Below are positions 20,281 to 29,217 of a stretch of 64,000 nt of DNA, piece after piece. The notes under the pieces were generated by a model. It did no database searches, had not been told where the DNA came from, and saw nothing but the letters and a program-made list of their open reading frames with translations. The stretch is from Angustibacter sp049994355. GTDB taxonomy: Bacteria > Actinomycetota > Actinomycetes > Actinomycetales > Angustibacteraceae. The position numbers were made by a program, and so were the translations under genes. Position 1 is the stretch's first letter. Every line of letters begins with the position of its first letter. Location of the stretch: NCBI RefSeq assembly GCF_049994355.1, contig NZ_CP188257.1:1550001-1614000 (forward strand), written 5' to 3'.

Positions 20281-21633
20281 GTGCCGGAACCAGAGCAGGT
20301 GACCGCGCGGCTGGCCGAGGTCGAGCAGGCCGTGCTCGCGCGGACGCCGGAGAACCAGGTCGACCCCTCGATCGACGCGATCACCGCGCTGACCGAGCTG
20401 ATGGGGGACCCGCAGCGGTCCATCCCGGTGATCCACGTGACCGGCACCAACGGCAAGACCTCGACCTCGCGGATGATCGAGCGGCTGCTGCGCGAGCTCG
20501 GGCTGCGCACCGGCCGCTTCACCAGCCCGCACCTGTCCGACGTCCGCGAGCGGATCGCCTTCGACGGCGTGCCGATCAGCCCGGAGCGTTTCGTCGCCGC
20601 GTGGGACGACGTCGAGCCCTACTTGCAGCTCGTCGACCAGCGCAGCCGGGACGCCGGCGAGCCGGTGATCAACTACTTCCAGGTGCTCACCGCCATGGCC
20701 TTCTCGGCCTTCGCCGATGCGCCGGTCGACGTCGCGGTTCTCGAGGTCGGCCTCGGCGGCACCTGGGACTCCACCAACGTCGCCGACGGCCAGGTCGCCG
20801 TGATCACGCCGATCGCGATCGACCACGAACGGCTCTTGGGCTCCACGGTCGAGGCGATCGCCACGGAGAAGGCCGGGATCATCAAGTCGGGCGCGGTCGC
20901 GGTGCTGGGACAGCAGCCGCGCGAGGCCGCCGAGGTGCTGCTCGCGCGGGCTGGGGAGGTCGGAGCCGACGTGGTCGTGGAGGGTCAGCAGGTCGGGCTG
21001 CTGTCCCGTGAGATCGCGGTCGGTGGCCAGCTGGTCAGCGTGCGTGGCATCGGTGGCGAGTACGAGGACCTCTTCCTGCCCCTGCACGGCGAGCACCAGG
21101 CGCACAACCTGGTCACCGCGATCGCTGCGGTCGAGGCCTTCGTCGGCGGCGGGCAGGAACGCCTGGACGTCGACCTGGTCCGTGCCGCGGTCGCCGGGAT
21201 GGACTCGCCCGGACGGCTCGAGGTGGTCCGGCGCAGCCCGACCGTCGTGGTCGACGCGGCGCACAACCCGGCCGGCGCGCAGGTCGTGGCGGAAGCCATG
21301 AACGAGGCCTTCGCGTTCACCCGGCTGGTCGGCCTGGTGGCGGTGCTCAGCGAGAAGGACCCCGAGGGCATCCTGGCCGCGCTCGAGCCCGTGCTCGACG
21401 AGGTGGTGGTGACCCGGACGTCGTCCCCGCGCTCGGTCGACCCCGACGACCTCGCGGAGGTTGCCCGTGAGGTGTTCGGCGAGGACCGCGTGCACGTCGC
21501 GCGCAACCTGCCCGAGGCGCTGGCCCGGGCCGTCGACCTCGCCGAGCAGGAAGGCGGCATGGGAGCCGGGGTGCTGGCCACCGGCTCGGTCACGATGGCG
21601 GCCGACGTCCGCATCCTGCTGGGAGTGCGGTGA
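20281..21633 (+). CDS. folC: folylpolyglutamate synthase / dihydrofolate synthase
   Basis: 450 aa from a GTG. It adds glutamate to folates in the cytosol, using ATP. The P-loop TGTNGKTST is at residues 54-62, followed by the Mur-ligase-like TSPHLSDVRERIAFDG and ATEKAGIIK segments. The C-terminal domain includes the VDAAHNPAGA motif. It overlaps the DUF4233 gene (GTGA), the standard arrangement in actinobacteria. ileS lies upstream where valS is usual. Confidence 0.96.
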   Translation: MPEPEQVTARLAEVEQAVLARTPENQVDPSIDAITALTELMGDPQRSIPVIHVTGTNGKTSTSRMIERLLRELGLRTGRFTSPHLSDVRERIAFDGVPISPERFVAAWDDVEPYLQLVDQRSRDAGEPVINYFQVLTAMAFSAFADAPVDVAVLEVGLGGTWDSTNVADGQVAVITPIAIDHERLLGSTVEAIATEKAGIIKSGAVAVLGQQPREAAEVLLARAGEVGADVVVEGQQVGLLSREIAVGGQLVSVRGIGGEYEDLFLPLHGEHQAHNLVTAIAAVEAFVGGGQERLDVDLVRAAVAGMDSPGRLEVVRRSPTVVVDAAHNPAGAQVVAEAMNEAFAFTRLVGLVAVLSEKDPEGILAALEPVLDEVVVTRTSSPRSVDPDDLAEVAREVFGEDRVHVARNLPEALARAVDLAEQEGGMGAGVLATGSVTMAADVRILLGVR

Positions 21634-22034
21634 GCGAGCCGGAGGTCGACCAGCCCCAGCCGCGCTCGCTGCGCCGTTCCTTCGCCGCGCTGGTGCTGGT
21701 CGGCGAGATCTTCGTGGTGGGCTTCGCCGCTCTGGTGGCCTTCCAGCTCTCCGACGTGTCTGGGGCGAGCGTCGCGGTGGTGGCCGGGGGTACGGCGCTG
21801 CTCTGTGTGGTCGCCGCCGGGACGCTCCGCTCGCCGGTCGGGTACGCGCTGGGCTGGCTGGTGCAGCTGTTGCTCGTGCTCAGCGGCTTCTGGGTGCCGA
21901 TGATGTTCGTCGTCGGGATCGTGTTCGGCGCCATCTGGTTCGTGGCTCTGCAGCAGGGTGGCCGAGCGGACGCGATCACGGCGCAGCGGCAGCTCGCCGA
22001 GCGCCAGCACCGAGAGCAGGACCAGGACGGCTGA
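21630..22034 (+). CDS. DUF4233 membrane protein
   Basis: 134 aa, GTG start overlapping the folC stop. It is a four-helix membrane protein (about residues 17-38, 43-62, 68-88 and 88-110) with a charged Gln/Arg-rich cytosolic tail. It matches the DUF4233 family that lies between folC and ndk in most actinobacteria. The function is unknown; the fixed position suggests a housekeeping role. Confidence 0.85.
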   Translation: MSEPEVDQPQPRSLRRSFAALVLVGEIFVVGFAALVAFQLSDVSGASVAVVAGGTALLCVVAAGTLRSPVGYALGWLVQLLLVLSGFWVPMMFVVGIVFGAIWFVALQQGGRADAITAQRQLAERQHREQDQDG

Positions 22035-22047
22035 ACGGGAGCGCGCG

Positions 22048-22602
22048 ATGGCACGGCTGATCTACTCGATGCAGTGCTCGCTGGACGGCTACGTCGCCGA
22101 CGCCGACGGCAGCTTCGACTGGGCCGCACCCGACGAAGAGGTGCACGCCTTCGTCAACGACCTCGAGCGGCCGATCGGCACGTACCTCTACGGGCGGCGG
22201 ATGTATGAGGTGATGGTCGCCTGGAAGGACATGGACGTGACCGGACAGTCCGACGTCGTCGTCGACTACGCGGGCATCTGGCGGGCCGCTGACAAGGTGG
22301 TCTACTCCTCGACTCTGCCGAGGCCGGCCAGCGAGCGCACCCGGGTCGAGCGGCAGTTCGACCCGGTCGCCGTCCGACGCCTCAAGGAGTCGGCCGAGCG
22401 CGACCTCAGCGTGGGCGGGCCCGAGCTGGCCGGCCACGCGCTGAGGGCGGGTCTGGTCGACGAGTGCCACCTGCTGATCGTGCCGGTGGTCGTGGGAGGC
22501 GGTCGGCGCAGCCTGCCGGACGACGTCCGGTTCGGGCTCGAGCTGGTCGACGAGCGTCGGTTCGCCAACGGCGTCGTGCACCTGCACTACCGCACCCGCT
22601 GA
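22048..22602 (+). CDS. dihydrofolate reductase / RibD C-terminal family reductase
   Basis: 184 aa from an ATG at 22048 with GGGAG upstream. It has the RibD C-terminal/DHFR-like fold: LIYSMQCSLDGYVADADGSF at the N-terminus, GRRMYEVMVAW, and the nucleotide-binding segment DLSVGGPELAGHALRAGLVDE, then HLLIVPVVVGGGRRSL. These are NADPH-dependent reductases, mostly of unknown substrate. Proximity to folC could hint at folate metabolism, but the insertion between DUF4233 and ndk is not conserved as far as I know, so this is weak. Confidence 0.85.
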   Translation: MARLIYSMQCSLDGYVADADGSFDWAAPDEEVHAFVNDLERPIGTYLYGRRMYEVMVAWKDMDVTGQSDVVVDYAGIWRAADKVVYSSTLPRPASERTRVERQFDPVAVRRLKESAERDLSVGGPELAGHALRAGLVDECHLLIVPVVVGGGRRSLPDDVRFGLELVDERRFANGVVHLHYRTR

Positions 22603-22662
22603 ACCCGGCGAACCGGCTCGGTAGGCTGGCCCGGCCCAGTCGACGACCCGAGAGGTACCCCC

Positions 22663-23085
22663 ATGACCGAGCGCAGCCTCGTCCTCGTCAAGCCGGACGG
22701 CGTGCGCCGTGGCCTCACCGGTGAGGTGTTGCGCCGGATCGAGGCGAAGGGCTACACCCTGGTGGCGCTGGACCGGCGCACGGTCGGCCGCGAGCTCCTG
22801 GCCGAGCACTACGCCGAGCACGTGGGCAAGCCGTTCTACGAGCCGCTGGTCGAGTTCATGTCCTCCGGCCCGGTGGTCGCCGTGGTCATCGAGGGGCAGC
22901 GTTGCATCGAGGGGTTCCGCGCCCTGGCCGGCGCCACCGACCCGACCGTGGCGCTGCCCGGCACGATCCGCGGCGACCTGGCGCGGGACTGGGGGTTGGC
23001 GGTGCAGCAGAACCTGGTCCACGGGTCGGACTCCCCGGAGTCCGCATCGCGAGAGCTCGGCATCTGGTTCCCCGAACTCGGCTGA
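22663..23085 (+). CDS. ndk: nucleoside diphosphate kinase
   Basis: 140 aa, full length for the family. It transfers a phosphate from ATP to nucleoside diphosphates through a phospho-histidine, His120 in NLVHGSDSPESA. The N-terminus ERSLVLVKPDGVRRG and the substrate-binding RPFYEPL-like segment GKPFYEPLVEFM are intact. The ATG at 22663 follows a GAGAGG site. It occupies its usual position ahead of mreB. Confidence 0.97.
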   Translation: MTERSLVLVKPDGVRRGLTGEVLRRIEAKGYTLVALDRRTVGRELLAEHYAEHVGKPFYEPLVEFMSSGPVVAVVIEGQRCIEGFRALAGATDPTVALPGTIRGDLARDWGLAVQQNLVHGSDSPESASRELGIWFPELG

Positions 23086-23174
23086 TCGGCTGGTCCGAAT
23101 CGTCAGCGCGACCACGTAACATGACGTCCGAAACCTCCTGAGTCAGCGATCCGGAAGTCGTGGTACCCCCCAAC

Positions 23175-24203
23175 ATGAGCAGCCTGTCCTTCATCGGTCG
23201 TGACATGGCCGTCGATCTCGGTACGGCCAACACCCTCGTCTACGTCCGCGGACGCGGCATCGTGCTCGACGAGCCCAGCGTCGTGGCCATCGACGAGCAC
23301 ACCGGCCGCCTGGTCGCCGTCGGCATCGAGGCGAAGCGGATGATCGGCCGCACGCCCGGCTACATCAAGGCGATCCGACCGCTGAAGGACGGCGTGATCA
23401 GTGACGCCGACACCACCGAGCGGATGCTGCGCTACTTCATCCACAAGGTGCACAAGCGCTCGCGCTTCGCCCGGCCGCGAATCGTCATCTGCGTGCCGAG
23501 CGGCATCACCGGGGTCGAGCGGCGCGCGGTGGAGGACGCCGCGAGCCACGCCGGGGCGCGTCGGGTCTACATCATCGAGGAGCCGATGGCCGCCGCGATC
23601 GGCGCTGGCCTACCCATCGAGGAGCCGACCGGCAACATGGTGGTCGACATCGGCGGCGGCACGACCGAGGTCGCCGTGATCAGCCTCGGCGGCATCGTCA
23701 CGGCGCAGTCGATCCGGGTGGCCGGCGACGAGCTGGACAACGCGATCATCCAGTACGTCAAGAAGGAGTACTCGCTGATGCTCGGCGAGCGCTCCGCCGA
23801 AGAGATCAAGATGAGCATCGGCTCGGCGTTCCCGCTCAGCGAGGAGCCGACCGCCGAGATCCGCGGCCGCGACCTGGTCAGCGGCCTGCCCAAGACGATC
23901 ACCGTGGGCGCCGAAGAGATCCGCAAGGCGATCGAGGAGCCCGTCAACGCGATCGTCGACGCGGTCAAGTCGACGCTGGACAAGTGCCCGCCGGAGCTGT
24001 CCGGCGACATCATGGACCGCGGCATCGTGCTCACCGGTGGCGGCGCGTCGCTCAAGGGTCTGGACGAGCGACTCCGTCACGAGACGGGGATGCCGATCCA
24101 CGTCGCGGAGGACCCGCTGATGTCCGTCGCGCTCGGCTCCGGCCGCTGCGTCGAGGACTTCGACGCGCTGCAGCGCGTGCTCGTGCCCGAACGACGCATG
24201 TGA
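23175..24203 (+). CDS. mreB: rod shape-determining actin homolog MreB
   Basis: 342 aa from the ATG at 23175 (MSSLSFIGRDMAVDLGTANTLVYV); upstream in-frame codons are rejected as they add no conserved sequence. The actin-type phosphate-1 motif DLGTANT, phosphate-2 VDIGGGTTEVAV and the adenosine motif GIVLTGGGASLKGL are all visible. It forms membrane-associated filaments that direct lateral wall synthesis. It heads the mreB-mreC-mreD-mrdA-rodA operon, so the organism is probably rod-shaped, filamentous, or uses these genes at sporulation. Confidence 0.97.
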   Translation: MSSLSFIGRDMAVDLGTANTLVYVRGRGIVLDEPSVVAIDEHTGRLVAVGIEAKRMIGRTPGYIKAIRPLKDGVISDADTTERMLRYFIHKVHKRSRFARPRIVICVPSGITGVERRAVEDAASHAGARRVYIIEEPMAAAIGAGLPIEEPTGNMVVDIGGGTTEVAVISLGGIVTAQSIRVAGDELDNAIIQYVKKEYSLMLGERSAEEIKMSIGSAFPLSEEPTAEIRGRDLVSGLPKTITVGAEEIRKAIEEPVNAIVDAVKSTLDKCPPELSGDIMDRGIVLTGGGASLKGLDERLRHETGMPIHVAEDPLMSVALGSGRCVEDFDALQRVLVPERRM

Positions 24204-24263
24204 CGCGATCACCATGACCTGCACCCGCTGCCCGTCGGTGGGCCGCTGCCGCCTGGACGCCTA

Positions 24264-25184
24264 GTGCCGCGGTCGTCGCGCCGCCCTCCGCGTCGCTCAC
24301 GCGCCATCCTCGCTCCGCTGATCGTGCTCACGCTCGCGTTGCTCCTGCTGGACCTGGTCGCCTCCCCGGGCGGCGCCAGCGACCGCATCCGCGGTGTCGG
24401 CTCGACCGTGCTCGGCCCCGCGGCGGGGCTGGTCTCCGGTGTCGGCCGTGCCGTCTCCGACGCGGCCGCCGGGCTGACTGGTCGCAACCGCGAGCAGCTG
24501 GACGAGCTGCGCCGGCAGAACGACGCGCTGCGGCTGGCTGCCCTGGCCGCGCAAGACGACCAGCGCCGCGCCCAGGAGGCGGACGCCCTGCTGAGGACCG
24601 CGGGCCTGGGCCGCTACCGGATGGTTGCCGCGCGGGTGGTGGCCATCTCCCCGGAGCAGGCGACCCGACGCATGGTCACCCTGGACGCCGGCAGTCGGGA
24701 CGGCGTGAAGACCGAGCTGACGGTGCTGTCCGGTCAAGGTCTGGTGGGCCGCGTCGTGCGGGTCGGTCCGACCACGTGCGACGTCCTGCTGCTCACCGAC
24801 CCGTCCTTCTCGGTCGGGGTCCGCCTCGAGGCCAGCGGCCTGATCGGCGTCACCACCGGGAACGGCGACCTTCCGATGAGCCTGAAGCTGCTGGACGCGC
24901 AGACCAAGGTGGAGCCGGGTGCGCGCCTGGTGACGCTGGGCAGCGCCGGCGGCTCGCCGTTCGTGCCGGGCGTCCCGGTCGGCGAGGTCCGCGCCGTGCG
25001 GACCGCCCCCGGCACGCTGTCCCGGGCGGGCTCGGTGACCCCGTACGTCGAGCCGGCGACCCTCGACCTGGTCGGCGTGGTCGTCCAGCCACCGCGCACG
25101 GACCCGCGGGACGCGGTGCTGCCGCCGAAGCCCACCCCCACCCAGACGTCGACCCAGACGGCGACGACGGGCGGCCAGGGATGA
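24264..25184 (+). CDS. mreC: rod shape-determining protein MreC
   Basis: 306 aa, GTG start. A short basic N-terminus, one membrane helix (about 14-36), a coiled coil at about 75-110 (REQLDELRRQNDALRLAA), then the extracytoplasmic beta domain with VTLDAGSRDGVKTELTVL and GLVGRVVRVGP. It links MreB filaments to PBP2/RodA outside the membrane. A Thr/Gln-rich tail ends in a stop that overlaps the mreD start (ATGA). Confidence 0.95.
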   Translation: MPRSSRRPPRRSRAILAPLIVLTLALLLLDLVASPGGASDRIRGVGSTVLGPAAGLVSGVGRAVSDAAAGLTGRNREQLDELRRQNDALRLAALAAQDDQRRAQEADALLRTAGLGRYRMVAARVVAISPEQATRRMVTLDAGSRDGVKTELTVLSGQGLVGRVVRVGPTTCDVLLLTDPSFSVGVRLEASGLIGVTTGNGDLPMSLKLLDAQTKVEPGARLVTLGSAGGSPFVPGVPVGEVRAVRTAPGTLSRAGSVTPYVEPATLDLVGVVVQPPRTDPRDAVLPPKPTPTQTSTQTATTGGQG

Positions 25185-25696
25185 GCGCCGCGCGGATCGT
25201 GCTCGCCGCCGGCCTCGTCGTGCTGGCCCAGCTGATCGATGTGACGATGCTGTCCCGGTGGTCCTGGCCCGGCGCGACTCCGGACCTCACCCTGCTCGTC
25301 GTGGTCGCGCTGGCGCTGCTCGGCGGTCCGGCGTCCGGCGCGGTGGCCGGGCTGAGTGCGGGGCTGCTGGCCGACCTCACCCCGCCGGGCGCCTCCCTGC
25401 TCGGGCTGACCGCCGTCGCCTACGGGCTGGCCGGTGCGGTGGCGGGGCGCTGGCACCGCCCGGGGGAGCGTTCCCTGCTGCTGGCGATGACCGCTGCGGC
25501 CGCCGCCGCGGCCACCGCGTCCACGGTGCAGGAGCTCGCGCTGCTCGTCACCGGCCGCGAGAGCCTCGGGTCGGCATTGTCCGGCGTGCTCGCCTGCGTG
25601 CTGTACTCCGCCGTGGGCGCGCTCGTGGTGGTGCCGCTCGTCGTGCTGCTCGACCGCCTGGTCGAGGGCGAGCAGGCCGAGGCGGCGCGGCTGTGA
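25181..25696 (+). CDS. mreD: rod shape-determining membrane protein MreD
   Basis: 171 aa with about five membrane helices. ATG overlaps the mreC stop and its own stop overlaps the mrdA GTG start, so it is translationally coupled on both sides. The family-typical WPGATPDLTLLVVVALALL and GLSAGLLADLTPPG are present. It is part of the elongasome membrane complex with MreC, RodA and PBP2. Confidence 0.92.
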   Translation: MSAARIVLAAGLVVLAQLIDVTMLSRWSWPGATPDLTLLVVVALALLGGPASGAVAGLSAGLLADLTPPGASLLGLTAVAYGLAGAVAGRWHRPGERSLLLAMTAAAAAAATASTVQELALLVTGRESLGSALSGVLACVLYSAVGALVVVPLVVLLDRLVEGEQAEAARL

Positions 25697-27876
25697 ACGG
25701 CGGTGCGCGCAGCACCCGGCTGCTGGTGGTCGGGGTGTTCGTGCTGTCCCTCATGGTGACGTTGGGGGCCAGGCTGTTCACCGTGCAGGTGGTCGGCGCG
25801 GACGGCTACCGCGCGGCGTCGAACACCAACCGCGAGCGCGAGATCGTCACGCCCGCGGTGCGAGGCCTCGTGCTGGACGACCGTGGCCGGCCGCTGCTCT
25901 CCAACCGCACGGCGCTGGTCGTCTCGATCAGCCGGACCACACTGCTGAACAGCAAGGACGAGGGCCGTGCTCTGGTGCAGCGGCTGGCGACCGCGCTGCG
26001 GCTGCCGTTCGCGACCGTCTGGGGCCGCACCCAGCTGTGCGGCACCAAGGGCGCGCCGAAGCCGCCGGTCTGCTTCAACGGCGCGCCGTACCAGCCGGTC
26101 CCGGTGGCCCAGGACGTCGACCCGCGGATCGCCTTGCAGATCATGGAGCGCAGCGAGGACTTCCCCGGCGTGACCGCCGAGCTGCAGGCGGTGCGGACCA
26201 TCCCTGAGCCGCTCGGGGTCAACGCCGCGCACCTGCTCGGTTACCTCGGCCCGGTCACCGACGATGAGCTCAAGGCCAGCTCGGCCGCCGCCCGCGAGGG
26301 GCGGGCCGAGCTGCAGCGCACCGACCGGGTCGGCCGCGCCGGCCTGGAGAAGCAGTACGACGCGGCGCTTCGTGGCACGCCCGGGGTGACCGACGTCGGG
26401 GTGGACATCCGTGGCCGGCTGACCGGCGAGCTGAACAGCACCGACCCGGTCGCCGGCAACTACGTGGTGACCAGCATCGACGCCAAGGTCCAGGCGGCGA
26501 CCGAGAAGGCGCTGGCCAAGGGCATCAAGGAGGCGCGCACGCGCAACGCGTCCGGCGGCGGTGGCAAGCTCAAGGCGGACTCCGGCGCCGCGGTCGTGAT
26601 GGACGTGCGAACCGGCCAGATCGTGGCGATGGCCAGCTGGCCGACGTACGACCCGAAGATCTGGCTCGGTGGCATCACCGACAAGGAGCTGGCCGGGCTC
26701 ACCGACGAGAAGGCCGGCACCCCGATGGTGTCGCGGGCGACCCAGGGACTGTTCCCGCCGGCCTCGACCTTCAAGGTCGTCTCGCTGCCGGCCGCGGTGC
26801 AGAGCGGGTACGACCTGCACGGCAGCTACCAGTGCAGCAGCTCGTACCAGGTGGGTGAGAGGGCGTTCCACAACTACGAGTCCGAGGCCTACGGCACGAT
26901 CGACCTGCACAAGGCGATCGTGGTGTCCTGCGACACGATCTTCTACAAGTTCGCCTACGAGACTTGGCTGCGGCTGGGCGGGTCGGACAACCACAGCGAC
27001 GCCAAGGACCCGTTCGTGGCGATGGCCAAGGCGTTCGGGCTCGGCAAGGACACCGGCATCGACCTGCCGGACGACGTCTCCGGCCGGATCCCGGACCGGG
27101 CCTGGAAGCAGGCCTACTGGGACCAGACCAAGAAGTACTACTGCACCAAGGCGAAGACGGGCTTCCCCGAGGTCGCCAAGGACGACCCCTCACGCGCCGC
27201 GTTCCTGACCCAGCTGGCCAAGGAGAACTGCGCGGACGGCAACGTGTTCCGTGGCGGTGACGCGGCCAACTTCGCCATCGGCCAGGGTGACGTGACGGTC
27301 TCCCCGCTGCAGATGGTGCGAGTGTACGGCGCCATCGCCAACGGCGGCACGCTGTGGACGCCGCACGTGGGCAAGGCGATCGTCACCCCGGCCGGCAAGC
27401 TGGTGCAGAGGATCGCACCGAAGAAGGCCGGCACGGTGCCGATCCGTGCGGACGTGCTGAGGTTCCTGCACAGCGCGCTGCGTGGTGTGGTGACGTCCGG
27501 TACGGCGAGCGGCGCGTTCGCCGGGTTCCCGGTGCCGGTGTCCGGCAAGACCGGGACGGGCGAGGTCTACGGCAAGCAGGCGACGTCCTGGTTCTCCTCG
27601 TACGCGCCGTCCAACAGCCCGCAGTACGCGGTCTCGGTCGTGGTCAGCCAGGGTGGGACCGGAGCCACGACGTCGGGTCCGATCGTGCGCGACATCTACT
27701 CGGCGATCTTCGGGGTGCGCGGCTCGAAGCTGGTCCCCGGGGCGGCGGCGCTGCCCGGTGGCAGGCCGCCGGCCGGGCTGCCGACGATCCGCCCGGACGG
27801 CACGATCGTGACCCCGGAGGGCCCGGTGGCCTCGGCCGAAGGTCTGCCCGACCCGCGCGCGAAGGCCACCCGGTGA
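25693..27876 (+). CDS. mrdA: penicillin-binding protein 2, elongation transpeptidase
   Basis: 727 aa from a GTG overlapping the mreD stop. N-terminal membrane anchor (about 9-30), class B PBP dimerisation domain, then transpeptidase with SxxK at Ser358-Thr-Phe-Lys361, SxD (Ser-Cys-Asp) at 412-414 and KTG at 619-621. It crosslinks lateral peptidoglycan with RodA. Extracytoplasmic cysteines in an insertion (QLCGTKGAPKPPVCFNG) and further on (KYYCTKAKT, KENCADG) could form disulfides; such insertions occur in actinobacterial homologs. The C-terminal Pro/Gly tail is low complexity. Confidence 0.96.
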   Translation: MNGGARSTRLLVVGVFVLSLMVTLGARLFTVQVVGADGYRAASNTNREREIVTPAVRGLVLDDRGRPLLSNRTALVVSISRTTLLNSKDEGRALVQRLATALRLPFATVWGRTQLCGTKGAPKPPVCFNGAPYQPVPVAQDVDPRIALQIMERSEDFPGVTAELQAVRTIPEPLGVNAAHLLGYLGPVTDDELKASSAAAREGRAELQRTDRVGRAGLEKQYDAALRGTPGVTDVGVDIRGRLTGELNSTDPVAGNYVVTSIDAKVQAATEKALAKGIKEARTRNASGGGGKLKADSGAAVVMDVRTGQIVAMASWPTYDPKIWLGGITDKELAGLTDEKAGTPMVSRATQGLFPPASTFKVVSLPAAVQSGYDLHGSYQCSSSYQVGERAFHNYESEAYGTIDLHKAIVVSCDTIFYKFAYETWLRLGGSDNHSDAKDPFVAMAKAFGLGKDTGIDLPDDVSGRIPDRAWKQAYWDQTKKYYCTKAKTGFPEVAKDDPSRAAFLTQLAKENCADGNVFRGGDAANFAIGQGDVTVSPLQMVRVYGAIANGGTLWTPHVGKAIVTPAGKLVQRIAPKKAGTVPIRADVLRFLHSALRGVVTSGTASGAFAGFPVPVSGKTGTGEVYGKQATSWFSSYAPSNSPQYAVSVVVSQGGTGATTSGPIVRDIYSAIFGVRGSKLVPGAAALPGGRPPAGLPTIRPDGTIVTPEGPVASAEGLPDPRAKATR

Positions 27877-29027
27877 GCGCGCTGCGCTGGACCGACACCC
27901 GGGCCCGGCGCGCCCGCGAGCACGGCAGCGTATGGGTCCGGCTGGACTGGGGGCTGCTGGTCGCGGCGCTCGGGCTGTCGCTGATCGGCGCGTTGCTGGT
28001 GTGGTCGGCGACCCGTCGCGTCGAGGGCGACGCGCTGCTGGTGCGGCACCTGGTCAACGTGGCTCTCGGCATGGTGCTCGGTGGTGCGGTCGCGCTGGTC
28101 GACTACCGCGGACTGCGGGCGTACTCGCCGATCCTGTACGTCGCCTCGATCGTCGGGCTGGTGGCCGTGCTGTCGCCACTGGGCTCGACCATCAACGGCT
28201 CGCATTCCTGGATCGTGCTGCCGGCGGGCTTCTCGGTGCAGCCCTCGGAGTTCGCGAAGGTGGCGATGGTGGTCGCGTTGCCGCTGCTGCTGGCGGAGAA
28301 GCGCGACGCCGACGACACTCCACGGCACGTCGACGTCGCGCTGGCCCTGGTGGTGGCTGCGATTCCGATGGCGCTGGTCATGCTGCAGCCGGACCTCGGC
28401 TCGATGCTGGTGCTGGCCGCCCTGGTCGTCGGGGTGGTGGCGGCGTCCGGTGCGCCGGCCCGTTGGGTGGTCGGGCTGCTGGTCGTGGGTGCCGTCGGTA
28501 TCGCGGTCGGGCTGGGCACCAACGTGCTCGACACGTACCAGAAGGACCGGCTGACCGCCTTCGCCAACCCGACCGTGGACCCGCGCGGGATCGGCTACCA
28601 GACCCGGCAGGTGCGCATCGCGATCGGGTCCGGCGGGCTGCACGGCGAGGGGCTGTTCCACGGCGCGCAGACCCAGGGCGGCTACGTGCCCTACCAGCAG
28701 ACCGACTTCGTGTTCTCGGTTGCGGGGGAGGAGCTCGGCTTCCTGGGTGCGGCGGCGATCCTGCTCCTGGAGGGCTTCGTGCTGTTCCGAGGGCTGATGA
28801 TCGCCTATCGGGCGGAGGAGCTGTTCGGGCGGCTGGTCGCTGTCGGGGTGGTGTGCTGGTTCACGTTCCAGATCTTCGAGAACGTCGGGATGAACCTCGG
28901 GATCATGCCGGTGACCGGGTTGCCGCTGCCCTTCGTCTCGTACGGCGGTTCCTCGATGTTCGCGTCGTGGCTGGCGATCGGGTTGCTGCAGAACGTGCGG
29001 CTCGGCATGAGCGCGCGCAGCACCTGA
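27873..29027 (+). CDS. rodA: peptidoglycan glycosyltransferase RodA (SEDS family)
   Basis: 384 aa from a GTG overlapping the mrdA stop. About ten membrane helices; SEDS signatures include GSTINGSHSWIVLPAGF followed by QPSEFAKVA, QPDLGSMLV, and the C-terminal TGLPLPFVSYGGSS. It polymerises lipid II glycan strands and forms a pair with the PBP2 made by the preceding gene. Last gene of the mre operon. Confidence 0.96.
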   Translation: MSALRWTDTRARRAREHGSVWVRLDWGLLVAALGLSLIGALLVWSATRRVEGDALLVRHLVNVALGMVLGGAVALVDYRGLRAYSPILYVASIVGLVAVLSPLGSTINGSHSWIVLPAGFSVQPSEFAKVAMVVALPLLLAEKRDADDTPRHVDVALALVVAAIPMALVMLQPDLGSMLVLAALVVGVVAASGAPARWVVGLLVVGAVGIAVGLGTNVLDTYQKDRLTAFANPTVDPRGIGYQTRQVRIAIGSGGLHGEGLFHGAQTQGGYVPYQQTDFVFSVAGEELGFLGAAAILLLEGFVLFRGLMIAYRAEELFGRLVAVGVVCWFTFQIFENVGMNLGIMPVTGLPLPFVSYGGSSMFASWLAIGLLQNVRLGMSARST

Positions 29028-29217
29028 CGCGCTGAACAGCCCCCAGTGGTCACGGTCGGGTCACGGGTACGGCATACTGTTGGGTAGCGGCTTCGGTGAT
29101 CCCACCGGGCCGCGGTCGAGTGCAGTGCCTCACCAGAGGCCCAGGTCCGCCGCGATGACTTCGCGGGTTGCCACGCATCAACGGCCAACCCGAGTACTCA
29201 TCGAGAGGCAGTACCCC

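Noticed and set aside
16051..21495. 1814-codon open frame on the minus strand opposite ileS and folC
   Set aside because: It mirrors real genes on the other strand, shows Ala/Arg/Val/Gly/Asp bias typical of antisense GC-rich DNA, and matches no family.
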